DNA of 64,000 nt from a virus, in the IMG/VR virus record IMGVR_UViG_3300034198_030914, positions 38,220 through 102,219 of that record; one strand, given 5' to 3'. The position numbers and the translations under genes were made by a program. Below are positions 1 through 8,339 of this stretch, in pieces. Every line of letters starts with the position of its first letter. The stretch's first letter is position 1. Below the pieces are notes generated by a model. That model saw only the letters and a list, made by a program, of their open reading frames with translations, searched no databases and was not told the DNA's origin.

Positions 1-259
1 GTGTTGGATCTAGAGTTGTGTATTTCCAACCATCTGAATAATTTAAGATGCCATATTTTACAATTGTAAATCCTTTGTTTAGGAGCCACTTTTTCATTTC
101 TAACGCGCTGAAAATACCATCTAGATCATCGTGGGTGTATAAAGCTACATTTTTACCACTCTTACCTTTAGCTTTCCAGTATGATTCCGATACAGGCATT
201 CTAGCAGCAGCCTCTTCTTCTTGAATTAAGTAGAATTTACCAAATTTTTTTATTTCCAT
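1..259 (-). CDS. DHH-type phosphoesterase, N-terminal part, with capsid-targeting-like leader
   Basis: The gene starts with ATG at 259 and runs off the left edge, so only about 86 N-terminal residues are visible. After a leader reading MEIKKFGKFYLIQEEE there is THDDLDGIFSA at about residues 42-52, which fits the first metal-binding motif of DHH/RecJ-like phosphoesterases (H-x-D-x-DG). Family members hydrolyse phosphodiester bonds in nucleotides or DNA ends. The leader has the spacing and the I-x-E site seen on other leader-bearing proteins here, so the protein may be packaged in the capsid. The call rests on one motif because the rest is outside the window. Confidence 0.55.
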   Translation of the reverse strand, partial: MEIKKFGKFYLIQEEEAAARMPVSESYWKAKGKSGKNVALYTHDDLDGIFSALEMKKWLLNKGFTIVKYGILNYSDGWKYTTLDPT

Positions 260-349
260 TTTAATAATTTTTTTTATAAGACTATATATAAAAAAATTAT
301 TTTATTTTTATTTTAAAATCCATCAGGAACATTGTGCGAATTTATATAT

Positions 350-1235
350 ATGTTTATGATAATATCAATTTACAAACCAATAAAAGAAAAAAAGAAGATT
401 TTAGGATACGAAATTTTACCATTGAGTTCATTATATGATAGAGGATCTCAAAGATACAAAGTATCCTATATTTGCGATAAAATTGAATGTAGAACACCAA
501 ATAAAGTTTACAACATAACCAGAGAGCACTTGAGTGAGAAGAGATCCAGTACTGTAAATGAAAAAATACAAATTTGTCGAACTTGTCAAATGACAGGTGA
601 GAAAAATCCAAGATTCGGAGATAAAAGAACTTGGTCAGAATTATTTGATAGTAGTAAAATGTATAAGATGAAAGAATCTCTTAGAGAAAGAAATCGTGGT
701 GAGAACAATCCTTCAAAAAAAGATTCTGTCAAAAATAAAAAGAATCAATTCATCATATTTTGAGAACGTCAGTAATTCAGTCAAAGAATTTGATTTCATA
801 TTAAATTCAATAAAAGGCTCCAATAAGTTTGCCGAATTGAATTTGACTTGTTGTAATGGACACAATTTTGAAATTAAATGGTGTAGCTTCAGAGTCAGGA
901 GAATTTGTAGATATTGTTATTATGAATCACAGAGAATACCAATTGAAAAAATTAAAAGGTTTAAAATATACAATAAAAAAGTGAGATATTTAACTAGATT
1001 CAATTTCAATAAAAATTTAGAAAAAATTGAAAATAGTAAATTGAAATTAAATGACTCAAAAAAATTTCATATAGATCACATATATTCCATATCGGATGGA
1101 TTTATCAATAACATAGACTATAGAATAATAGCATCTCATCACAATCTTAGAGTTATTACCAAAGATGAAAATCTGAAAAAGGGTTCGAAATCTGATATAA
1201 CATCAGATGAATTATTAAAAAGATATAATTCATAA
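350..1235 (+). pseudogene. HNH homing endonuclease, frameshifted
   Basis: Two overlapping reading frames together make one HNH endonuclease. The first (350-763) has a cysteine-containing N-terminal module and a basic NPRFGDKR-type segment. The second (from about 735) ends with HIDHIYSISDGF and NLRVITKDENLKKGSKS, the HNH core with its conserved asparagine and lysine positions. Dropping one A from the A-rich run near 733-741 joins the frames smoothly at residues KNK-RINSSYF. It is either a decayed free-standing homing endonuclease or a sequencing indel. It is convergent with the amidoligase gene at 1238 and no intron structure was seen around it. Confidence 0.7.
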
Positions 1236-1237
1236 GT

Positions 1238-2629
1238 CTATTTTTTAAAGGCACTAATCACACCTTTATCTTTTTTGTAGTCATATTTTTCATCATCGTC
1301 ATAACTCGTATCAAAGAAATTACCACCCTGTGTCACAATCTTGGTCTCAGAGCTGATGTTTGCATAAGGGCCTAATTTGCCACTTCTAAATACACCACCA
1401 ATCATATCACTATTCAAATAACCATTCATGAAAAAACAGTCTTTGATTATTGAAGCTTCGACATTACAATTGAGTAGTTTTGTTTTATTTACTTCTGTAC
1501 CATGTAGTTTTGATTTTACAATCTGACAATTATTAATTTCTGAGTTAACAAAATGGCAATTTTCGAATATCCCATCCTGTATTGTACAGTTTATAAAATC
1601 AAAATCATTGATATTTTGTGTAATTTTGACTTGAGCATCAACAATTTCAAATCTTTGAGTTGCTGTAGTGTAGTTAATAATGCAATCTTTCAATGAATCA
1701 GTAGAATCTATCAGTGTAAATAATTTTGAATACATTCTTGGGTAATAAGCATTTATCAAGTCATAAATATAATTTTGATCTACTTGTAAAACAATACCCG
1801 GAAAATCAATGATGAAGTTGTCATATTTAGAAAGATTCTTAAAATTACTTATATTCATACTTAAAATTTCTTCTAGTTCCAACATTTCATCATTTGTAAA
1901 ACTTGTTCCAATAGATTTATAAGTATCTATTATAAATCTATCCATAAAATAAATTAACTGCCCTGTGTTTTTTTCATATTCCTTTCCACCAATATAGCGA
2001 AACTCTAATCTTTGACTGTCTCTGGAATTATTAATATGTAAAAAGTTTATACCATAATATTTATCATTTGGTAGTCTGAGTGTGTTTTTTACAATCTCAG
2101 TGCTTATACTGTTGAAGTCAAATTCCTTGAATGGGATAATTTTCTTTACACTCTTGGCATAAACATTACCTTTTCTTGATGGATAAACCCTATAAATCTC
2201 ATCTTCGTCAATCGAAAGTATTAATTTAAGTATGTTTAAGCTATTTAGATTTTTATCAATACTCTCGTCGAAGGAAATATTAAAGTGAATAGATGATTTC
2301 TCATTTGTGTATCCATAGTCTTGTATAAATTTGATTATCTTGACAAGGTAATGTTTAGCTGAAAAATAATCCATCGGTCCTGTTACTAACTCAACCATAT
2401 TTGATCCACCAGACAAATCTGGTTCAATTTTGAAATTTTGAGCATCAGGCGTAAAGTCTGAGTGATATTGTCTAAATCCCCAAACCTTTACGGGTGCTAA
2501 ATATTGATTTAGAAGTTCGAGTGTTTTATAATAAGACAGGTCTGTCATATAGAACTCGAATTCCATACCAATACGAGCATGTTTGAGTACATCAATGTTA
2601 TTAATAAAAGTTTCAGAATACTTTTTCAT
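1238..2629 (-). CDS. Amidoligase-like enzyme fused to pentapeptide-repeat domain
   Basis: The N-terminal half (about residues 15-235) has RIGMEFEFYM, EPDLSGGSNMVELVTGP, IHFNISF and LEFRYIGGKEYE, the pattern of glutamate/aspartate and histidine motifs of the putative amidoligase family, which is distantly related to glutamine synthetase and predicted to form amide or peptide bonds by ATP use. From about residue 335 the protein switches to pentapeptide-like repeats (NCTIQDGIFENCHFVNSEINNC and onward), which fold as a right-handed beta-helix. The fusion suggests a protein- or cell-wall-modifying enzyme with a docking domain. It is 463 residues long, transcribed alone, and has an AT-rich TATATATT motif 10-20 bases upstream of the ATG. 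Confidence 0.65.
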   Translation of the reverse strand: MKKYSETFINNIDVLKHARIGMEFEFYMTDLSYYKTLELLNQYLAPVKVWGFRQYHSDFTPDAQNFKIEPDLSGGSNMVELVTGPMDYFSAKHYLVKIIKFIQDYGYTNEKSSIHFNISFDESIDKNLNSLNILKLILSIDEDEIYRVYPSRKGNVYAKSVKKIIPFKEFDFNSISTEIVKNTLRLPNDKYYGINFLHINNSRDSQRLEFRYIGGKEYEKNTGQLIYFMDRFIIDTYKSIGTSFTNDEMLELEEILSMNISNFKNLSKYDNFIIDFPGIVLQVDQNYIYDLINAYYPRMYSKLFTLIDSTDSLKDCIINYTTATQRFEIVDAQVKITQNINDFDFINCTIQDGIFENCHFVNSEINNCQIVKSKLHGTEVNKTKLLNCNVEASIIKDCFFMNGYLNSDMIGGVFRSGKLGPYANISSETKIVTQGGNFFDTSYDDDEKYDYKKDKGVISAFKK

Positions 2630-2724
2630 ATTTAGTATATATTAAGATTTACAGATGGTAAATTAAACTTTGAAAAAAATTTGGTAGTTTGGTAAATAAT
2701 AAATATATTTGTAAAAAATTACAC

Positions 2725-3675
2725 ATGAAACTTACATCAGAAATTATACAATTGAATTTAATAAAATTGGAAAAGTCAATCAAACTATTCCCAATACTTG
2801 AAGAATACAAAAATCTGAATCAAAAAAAATATGAGTTCATTGCAAATGGTATTTTGTATACGGCAGCCTATAATCAAAATGAAGATTTAATCCGGAATGT
2901 TAGAGACGAAGCAAGAACCTATAAATTGCACATTTATTTAGATTTCATTGATTTTATTTTGAATACACAAAGATTCGAACAAGAAGTTTTTTATAAGAAA
3001 AAAATAAAAAATTTGGATTTACAAAATATTCTACTGAAATTTTCTATCGATGAAGATGCGAAAAAAGTTTTCAGAAATAAAACTAAAGCTAGTTTCCAAA
3101 AATTCATCAATTCACCTAGATGGCTCACACTAAGTGGCGAAAATCCTAATAGAAGGAGTAAGAAAAGATATGGTGACAATCTATTCCGTTCTTCTGCTAT
3201 AATCGCAAACTATTGCATTCAGAATGAAATTGAAATAGAGGAGCAAAATATTGGTAGAGTAAAGAATTGGTATACTAAACTTTTATCAGATCCAGACTTG
3301 TCTATTTCTAAAGAAGTCCAAAGAACTAAATCAATTATTGATTTTGTAGTTGAGAAGTTAAGCGAAGGTGACTCTGATTTTAGAAAAGTGAATTTAGAGC
3401 ATCTAAGTCTGACTTTGAAGAATGAATTAAGAAAGAGAATTCTTTCAATTCAAAATGGTGATAGAGTAAAATGTATAAGTGTAAATTCCGAGAATTTGGA
3501 AGAATTAACATTGAATAATGTCTATGAAGTGTTATCATCTAGTTTAGATGGCGGATCTCTAAGGATTGAAATCAAGAATGATTTTGATAAAAACAGATTC
3601 TACTATTTTAGAGACTTTGAGACAATTAGCGTATTAAGAGATTCTTTTATCGATGATATATTAAATGATTTGTAA
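2725..3675 (+). CDS. Uncharacterised protein, about 316 aa
   Basis: I do not recognise this protein. ATG 2725 is chosen; a TTG at 2689 would add 12 residues. It is helical and charged, with a basic stretch near NPNRRSKKRYGDNLF (about residues 149-163) and a more beta-like C-terminal part containing NGDRVKCISVNSENLEELTLNNVYEV, which looks like a small SH3-like or OB-like fold followed by RFYYFRDFE. The gene is convergent with the minus-strand gene ending at 3661 and overlaps it by 15 bases, a packing typical of phage genes. Confidence 0.5.
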   Translation: MKLTSEIIQLNLIKLEKSIKLFPILEEYKNLNQKKYEFIANGILYTAAYNQNEDLIRNVRDEARTYKLHIYLDFIDFILNTQRFEQEVFYKKKIKNLDLQNILLKFSIDEDAKKVFRNKTKASFQKFINSPRWLTLSGENPNRRSKKRYGDNLFRSSAIIANYCIQNEIEIEEQNIGRVKNWYTKLLSDPDLSISKEVQRTKSIIDFVVEKLSEGDSDFRKVNLEHLSLTLKNELRKRILSIQNGDRVKCISVNSENLEELTLNNVYEVLSSSLDGGSLRIEIKNDFDKNRFYYFRDFETISVLRDSFIDDILNDL

Positions 3676-4248
3676 TTCAGTGATTTCGGTGTTTTCCAAC
3701 AGTGTATAACCAACTTCAAGTTCGTTTTCTATTTTTACCAGGATTGTAGCCGAATCATAATTACCAAAGATGAGTTTATCAGATTCCACATTTGGATTAA
3801 GATATAGATTCAAATTTTCAAACTTACCAACACAACTTATTAGTGGGTTGTGTGATAGTCTGTTTTCACTATTTTCGACGTAAAAGTCAGATTTGGTAAT
3901 TATATTCAGATGTTTTGTTGGAATGATTATCCATGAATAATTCTGTGATATTAACTTGATTTTTTTGAAAATATTTGTGTAATCATTCTTAAAAAGAATT
4001 TTTTCAATAAAATTTCGTTTATCGAATCTTGATTTAATCTTATTGATTTTTTTGAAATTACTTAAGTCCTTGATTAAATTTTGGAATATTGTATCAAGTT
4101 TTATTGTATCTAATTTATATTCAACATATTCGTCTACTATCTTGAAAGAGTTTTTGTTCTTTATTGTCTTAGAAAAATTAAGTTTACCTTCTAATTTTTC
4201 AACAAAAATTAAATCAAAAAACTGATTGAGTAGATTTATCTGTTGCAA
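3661..4248 (-). CDS. Uncharacterised protein, 195 aa
   Basis: No family is recognised. It probably starts with TTG at 4248, four bases after the stop of the upstream gene at 4252, which suggests translational coupling with that gene. The protein is mixed helix and strand with many lysines, and the C-terminal 80 residues look beta-rich (YSWIIIPTKHLNIITK, LISCVGKFENLNLYLNPNV). Coordinated expression with the leader-bearing protein of 4252-4830 is likely. Confidence 0.5.
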   Translation of the reverse strand: MQQINLLNQFFDLIFVEKLEGKLNFSKTIKNKNSFKIVDEYVEYKLDTIKLDTIFQNLIKDLSNFKKINKIKSRFDKRNFIEKILFKNDYTNIFKKIKLISQNYSWIIIPTKHLNIITKSDFYVENSENRLSHNPLISCVGKFENLNLYLNPNVESDKLIFGNYDSATILVKIENELEVGYTLLENTEITELQII

Positions 4249-4251
4249 CTT

Positions 4252-4830
4252 TTAGGAAATTCTTTTTTTGAAAATTTGTATCAGACTTTTGATTTTATCC
4301 TTTTGAATCCTATTATATTTTGTGTCATTAAGGATAGATTCTGCTACAATAATTCTATTCTGAATTTCTCTATTGTTTTTAATTCTTTTTGAATAGTTTT
4401 CAGCAATTACTTCAAATTCTCTATCATCACTATAAATTTCTAAAAATGAGATTAATTTTTTTTCGAGATTCAAGTCTTTTTGATTTTTTTCATTGATGAT
4501 TCCCTCGTTAATCTGATGAATTTTACTATCTAGTGTGTACCAGTCATTGATTTCAAATTTAAGAGACTCTAATAGGTTAATTTTCTCTTCCCCGAATTCA
4601 TTTGATATCAAATCAATTATTGCATCAGCTAAGTTTTCTTGACCAGTTATTGAAATAGCACTATTTACTAGCTCGCTACGAGCTGCACCCGAACCTTGAA
4701 TTTTGAGAAAATCATTCATCAATTTTACTAGCTTCTCTCTTAATAAATTAATTTTTTGTTCCTGAACATTTATTTGTGGTCTTGGTTCTTCAGATATTTT
4801 CTGATTTATGACAGTGCTGAATTTTTTCAT
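4252..4830 (-). CDS. Helical protein with capsid-targeting-like leader
   Basis: The 192-residue protein is almost entirely helical and charged, with heptad-like spacing over residues 20-45 and 120-190. Its N-terminus reads MKKFSTVINQKISEEP, with I-S-E at about residues 12-14, which is compatible with an L/I-x-E prohead-protease site; it lacks the FEN core of the better matches, so it is a weaker member of that set. It is the first gene of a two-gene unit with 3661-4248. An internal core or scaffold-like protein is possible, but no homology was seen. Confidence 0.5.
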   Translation of the reverse strand: MKKFSTVINQKISEEPRPQINVQEQKINLLREKLVKLMNDFLKIQGSGAARSELVNSAISITGQENLADAIIDLISNEFGEEKINLLESLKFEINDWYTLDSKIHQINEGIINEKNQKDLNLEKKLISFLEIYSDDREFEVIAENYSKRIKNNREIQNRIIVAESILNDTKYNRIQKDKIKSLIQIFKKRIS

Positions 4831-4868
4831 CTTGAATTATAATTTGATTTTGTTTCTATATATAAAAA

Positions 4869-4900
4869 AATAAAACTCCACAAATTTGTGGAGTTTTATT
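4869..4900 (-). terminator. Intrinsic terminator after Hc1 gene
   Basis: A perfect 16-bp inverted repeat, AATAAAACTCCACAAA and its complement, forms a hairpin whose A/T-rich base gives U-rich ends in both directions. It abuts the stop codon of the minus-strand Hc1-like gene at 4901 and lies upstream of the gene starting at 4830, so it separates two transcription units. Confidence 0.75.
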
Positions 4901-5131
4901 TTAGATGTCTTTTTTGTAATTCTGAATATCTTTTCTGATATTTTCGGCTTTCTTTCTTAAAAATTGCATAATTTTTCTGACTCTTGTTCCAGCAGTTTTG
5001 TTACCTTTGACAAAAAACTTTTCGAATTCTTCTTTGAGGTAAACTTTTTTTCCATCAACTTCAACTTCGTTTATCAAAATAGCTAACAATTCGTCATAGT
5101 TATCTAAATGGTCGACATTTTCTTTCAACAT
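4901..5131 (-). CDS. Histone H1-like Hc1-family DNA-binding protein
   Basis: The 76-residue basic protein contains VKGNKTAGTRVRKIMQFLRK at about residues 46-65, matching the characteristic KGNK-AAG-R-RK core of the Hc1 histone H1-like family, which is widespread in Bacteroidota. Family members bind DNA without strong sequence preference and compact the nucleoid. In a phage it could compact the virus genome, coat host DNA or mimic the host protein. It is followed at once by a perfect terminator and preceded by a TATATATTAAAAT-type motif, so it looks like a single-gene unit with strong expression. The host affinity of this gene helps assign the phage to Bacteroidota. Confidence 0.75.
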   Translation of the reverse strand: MLKENVDHLDNYDELLAILINEVEVDGKKVYLKEEFEKFFVKGNKTAGTRVRKIMQFLRKKAENIRKDIQNYKKDI

Positions 5132-5181
5132 AGCTTAATATTTTTTTTTTATATATTAAAATATGTTTCTCTCACTCATTT

Positions 5182-6306
5182 TTAATCAATTTTGAAATAT
5201 ATTCTTAAAGATTCTTGTGAATTTTCTTTCGATTTTGATATATATTTACTACTACCAGAAGTCTTAACTATACCTAAGGAAACAAAAAGCTTGGTGAGTT
5301 CTATCATATCTTTATTCAATAATATCAATCCATTCACCTTACATAACTCTTGAATTGTTTTATTTGATGGTAATCTGTCGTTTATTTTAGTCTCAGAACT
5401 AAATATCACATCTAATACTATGTTATAGTTTATCCATTTTTGGAAATTTGGATCCTTCTCAATCTTCTTTCTATAATCATCATAACTTCTGTAAATATAG
5501 TATTGGTTAAAATATACACCACTAAGAATTAAAATTTCTATTAATGTCGATATTATAACAAACAAAAATGAGTTGGTGCTATTTTCCCTTTTCTCATCCT
5601 TTACTTTGGAGTCTATGTTGTTCTTGTAATCTTCAATCTCTACTATTGATCCATCTTTGATTGCCTTTTTTGAGTCTTCTAATTTGGTAATTTCTAATTT
5701 AATTTCAGATTTTTCTTGTTTTAAATCTTTTACACGGTTTCTTTGTTGATAACTCATAGGTTCGGAAGATTCAATATCAGTTTGTTCCTTATCCTTCTCA
5801 TTTATTTTTGATTTCAGAAGTGTTATTTCATCGTCAACTTTTGCCAAGTCATTATTCAACTTCAGTGTCAGACTATCTTCATATTTTTTCAATGTTGTGT
5901 CTGCTTTTATTTCTATTTCCTCAGCCTTTGATGAGAACTCCTCTGCTCCCTTTAAGGATGAGTAAAATGAAAGTGATATCAAGAAAGTACTTGTTATAAG
6001 TAGAGGCAAAACATCTTTAGTGAAAAAGCTTTTTGTTTTAAGTTGATTTAAACTAAACTTGTCGAAGACTTCTCTCTTAAGTAATTCAAGTCCACCCAAT
6101 AAAATTACAGAGGCAATAGAAACTAAAACCGGACTTTCGATGGCACTAGATAGGACTTTTGATACTAAGAAATAAGCAAGAAAAATTGAGGCAAACTGTC
6201 CAAAAATAGACAGGTAAAGCATCACCTGATTGATGTTCTTGTAATTTCTATTAAAATCTTGATTTTGAATGGTATTTTCTAATTTTTTAAATTCGTCTAA
6301 TTTCAT
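5182..6306 (-). CDS. Membrane protein with central coiled coil
   Basis: The 374-residue protein has three hydrophobic segments near the N-terminus (about residues 28-50, 57-75 and 97-116), a long charged coiled coil (about 118-235), a fourth membrane segment (about 246-270) and a soluble C-terminal domain of about 100 residues that looks like a winged-helix fold (SNKTIQELCKVNGLILLNKD...KYISKSKEN). No enzymatic motif is seen. The architecture suggests a membrane-anchored protein acting at the host envelope during infection. It overlaps the start of its upstream neighbour (6287-6625) by 20 bases, so the two are co-transcribed. Confidence 0.6.
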   Translation of the reverse strand: MKLDEFKKLENTIQNQDFNRNYKNINQVMLYLSIFGQFASIFLAYFLVSKVLSSAIESPVLVSIASVILLGGLELLKREVFDKFSLNQLKTKSFFTKDVLPLLITSTFLISLSFYSSLKGAEEFSSKAEEIEIKADTTLKKYEDSLTLKLNNDLAKVDDEITLLKSKINEKDKEQTDIESSEPMSYQQRNRVKDLKQEKSEIKLEITKLEDSKKAIKDGSIVEIEDYKNNIDSKVKDEKRENSTNSFLFVIISTLIEILILSGVYFNQYYIYRSYDDYRKKIEKDPNFQKWINYNIVLDVIFSSETKINDRLPSNKTIQELCKVNGLILLNKDMIELTKLFVSLGIVKTSGSSKYISKSKENSQESLRIYFKID

Positions 6307-6625
6307 TTTCTTGTATAATAATTTTTCCTTTTATTCTTTCTTTCCAAGTAAGTTTTCTATTTATCAATTGATTATATTTTTTTTCACTTCTCCATATTTC
6401 GGTGTTGAGATTATCTATCTCTTTTCTTGTAATGATTTCTTTTTCATCCAATGATCTTTTCGATCCATCTAATTCAACCCTTAGATTCTGATTAATACCA
6501 TAAATTACTCGATAGTGATATCTAAATCTAAGTAATAAAAATTTGAACTCATCTGGGGTTAAACCCTCGTTGAATTCGGATGTCATCAAGTAGTCCAGTA
6601 TGTCTTTATCCGAAAGATTTTTCAC
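6287..6625 (-). CDS. Uncharacterised coiled-coil protein, 112 aa
   Basis: The N-terminal 40 residues (LSDKDILDYLMTSEFNEGLTPDEFKFLLLRFR) look like a helical DNA- or protein-binding module and the remainder is a charged coiled coil. No family is recognised. It overlaps the downstream membrane-protein gene by 20 bases in a different frame, which suggests a two-gene operon and perhaps a shared complex. A TATATATA motif lies just upstream of the start. Confidence 0.5.
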   Translation of the reverse strand: MKNLSDKDILDYLMTSEFNEGLTPDEFKFLLLRFRYHYRVIYGINQNLRVELDGSKRSLDEKEIITRKEIDNLNTEIWRSEKKYNQLINRKLTWKERIKGKIIIQENEIRRI

Positions 6626-6709
6626 TTTATGTATATATATTTTATATTACTAATCGTAAAACACACAAATATTTAGATTGTGTGATGAATTTGTTAATTA
6701 TTTTACTGA

Positions 6710-6898
6710 ATAATTCAAAAAAGTTTAAAAAGTACTAAATTAGATAGAGATTTAAACGCAAGTAAAAATATCCTTAAAGAAGGAATTAAAAATATATCGT
6801 TGGGAACCAACGATTACAGACGTGGAGATGAAATAAGACCAGTTTTAACAGGCAAAATCGGCGAAACGTCCAAAAAAGAAGGAGCTGAAGTCTCCTGA
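6710..6898 (+). pseudogene. C-terminal remnant of IS200/IS605-type TnpB
   Basis: An open frame without a start codon reads LDRDLNASKNILKEGIKN and later GTNDYRRGDEIRP before a TGA at 6896. DRD-NAS-NIL-EG is the last RuvC motif of TnpB nucleases, with the catalytic aspartate, and the following tail matches the usual TnpB C-terminus. Everything upstream is missing, so the element has been deleted down to its right end. It is a different TnpB lineage from the intact one at 33568. Confidence 0.8.
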
Positions 6899-6925
6899 AA
6901 CTTATCAGTCTTTAACCGATAAGTA
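6875..6925 (+). ncRNA. Right-end hairpins of the lost IS605-like element, possible orphan omega-RNA end
   Basis: Two hairpins follow the TnpB remnant: AGGAG/CTCCT at 6880-6896 and CTTATC...GATAAG at 6901-6923. IS200/IS605 right ends carry such subterminal hairpins, and in intact elements the same segment forms the 3' part of the omega-RNA that guides TnpB, with the guide copied from the flank. The flank here is the 3' end of the AAA ATPase gene. No source of the RNA or active nuclease of the same type was seen nearby. Confidence 0.45.
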
Positions 6926-6927
6926 GT

Positions 6928-8019
6928 TCATTTGAAACCTAGTTCCACATTCGTGGACTTAGAAACTCTATTTTTTAAAAAATCTATTATTTTATTCTTA
7001 CCCTTGAGGTAACTCTTATGATCCAGGAATTCACACAACTCTTTACCTTTGTTTTCTGATAGTTTACCGACTTCGATTATATCTAATAGAGAATTAGATT
7101 CCAAAAGATTTTTATCAATTTCTTCTATACTACAATTCAGAGATAAAATAATATTTATATCCAAATCTTTTGCAGATATCCCATCTACTAATTGAAGTAG
7201 ATTATTGGTGTAAGAATTTGATTTTGAATAAATCTTACTGAAATATAACTCTACGTCATCTAATAAAAGTATCACATTTTTATTTTTCTTCAAAAACTTT
7301 CTGAATTCAAAATTGTTAATTGAATTTTCTATAAGGGTACTTGGTATAAATATTTTATTCTTCTTGGAATTTGATGCAATATATGAAAGCAATGTTGTCT
7401 TACCACACCCTCTTTCTCCACAGAGTATAGTTAGTCCACTCTTACTCTTATTTATACTCTTAATAACCCTTTTTGTGTCCTTGAGTATAGAGTCTTCGAA
7501 AAAGTATTCTATATTTTCGTAATTCTCAGTATCGTTGAGCTTTTCTAATTCAAAACCATTTTGACCATAATCAAGTATATTTAAATCACTTTTGATATTA
7601 TCTTGTAAATCTTCTTCTTCATCCACATTTTGAAGCGATAAACTAGATATTTGATTTACAATTTCAGTTACTTTTTCTTCTGAGTGTCGTGTATAAAAAA
7701 TAGACAAATCGGTTATTAAACTTTGTTCATGTATTTTATCAAGATGTGTATATGTTAAAAATATACCATTCTGAAAGTTCAAAAATGTCCTTTGATTAAT
7801 AATAGATATATCATCATTTGGTATTATGTCTGTGAAATTAGATATTTCGAATTTATCAAAATTATCTTCGATATATTTTAAAAATTTCTCAGAATCAAAA
7901 AATCCGTGTATAGAAGTTTTACTAGGTCTTGTTCCTAACTCTGACCAGGTATAAAGATAATCATTCAAATTCTCATCATCTTTATTTATATTAAGATTAA
8001 CTTTGATATTAGACTTCAT
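6928..8019 (-). CDS. AAA-type ATPase
   Basis: Residues 201-209 (GERGCGKTT) are a Walker A motif and residues 249-257 (VILLLDDVE) a Walker B motif, followed by a sensor-1-like NIILSLNCS. The 190 N-terminal residues are a separate acidic domain that probably selects a substrate. The protein is 363 residues long and likely couples ATP hydrolysis to remodelling of a protein or nucleic acid complex. It forms a pair with the small basic gene upstream (8028-8243), with eight bases between. The 3' end is next to the decayed TnpB right end, only a few bases away, so the element inserted harmlessly just after the gene. Confidence 0.7.
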   Translation of the reverse strand: MKSNIKVNLNINKDDENLNDYLYTWSELGTRPSKTSIHGFFDSEKFLKYIEDNFDKFEISNFTDIIPNDDISIINQRTFLNFQNGIFLTYTHLDKIHEQSLITDLSIFYTRHSEEKVTEIVNQISSLSLQNVDEEEDLQDNIKSDLNILDYGQNGFELEKLNDTENYENIEYFFEDSILKDTKRVIKSINKSKSGLTILCGERGCGKTTLLSYIASNSKKNKIFIPSTLIENSINNFEFRKFLKKNKNVILLLDDVELYFSKIYSKSNSYTNNLLQLVDGISAKDLDINIILSLNCSIEEIDKNLLESNSLLDIIEVGKLSENKGKELCEFLDHKSYLKGKNKIIDFLKNRVSKSTNVELGFK

Positions 8020-8027
8020 TTCAATAT

Positions 8028-8243
8028 TTAAATTTGTGGTCCAGAATAATTTGTTGTGGTATCAACACTCGGTTCTTGAGGTAATGGTTGTACTGGGTTA
8101 TTGAATAAACCTTTTTCTTTTTCTTTTTGTATCATTCTCATAAGAAAATCCATAGCATATTTTTCTTGAACTTTTTTGGATTCACTAATTTTTTGATTTC
8201 TTTTAGCTACTTTTTTTCTATGTTCTTTTGCATTTTTTCCCAT
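8028..8243 (-). CDS. Small basic protein, 71 aa
   Basis: The N-terminal half is strongly basic (KNAKEHRKKVAKRNQKI) and the C-terminal third is proline- and glutamine-rich (NNPVQPLPQEPS), so it looks like a nucleic-acid-binding peptide with a disordered tail. No family is recognised. It lies directly upstream of, and is probably co-transcribed with, the AAA ATPase. Confidence 0.5.
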   Translation of the reverse strand: MGKNAKEHRKKVAKRNQKISESKKVQEKYAMDFLMRMIQKEKEKGLFNNPVQPLPQEPSVDTTTNYSGPQI

Positions 8244-8339
8244 AATATAAATATTTTTTTTATTTATATTATTTTTAATTATTAAGTTCTAAAATTAACT
8301 TATAGTTGAAAGAAAAGATAATCAAAATATATATAAGGT

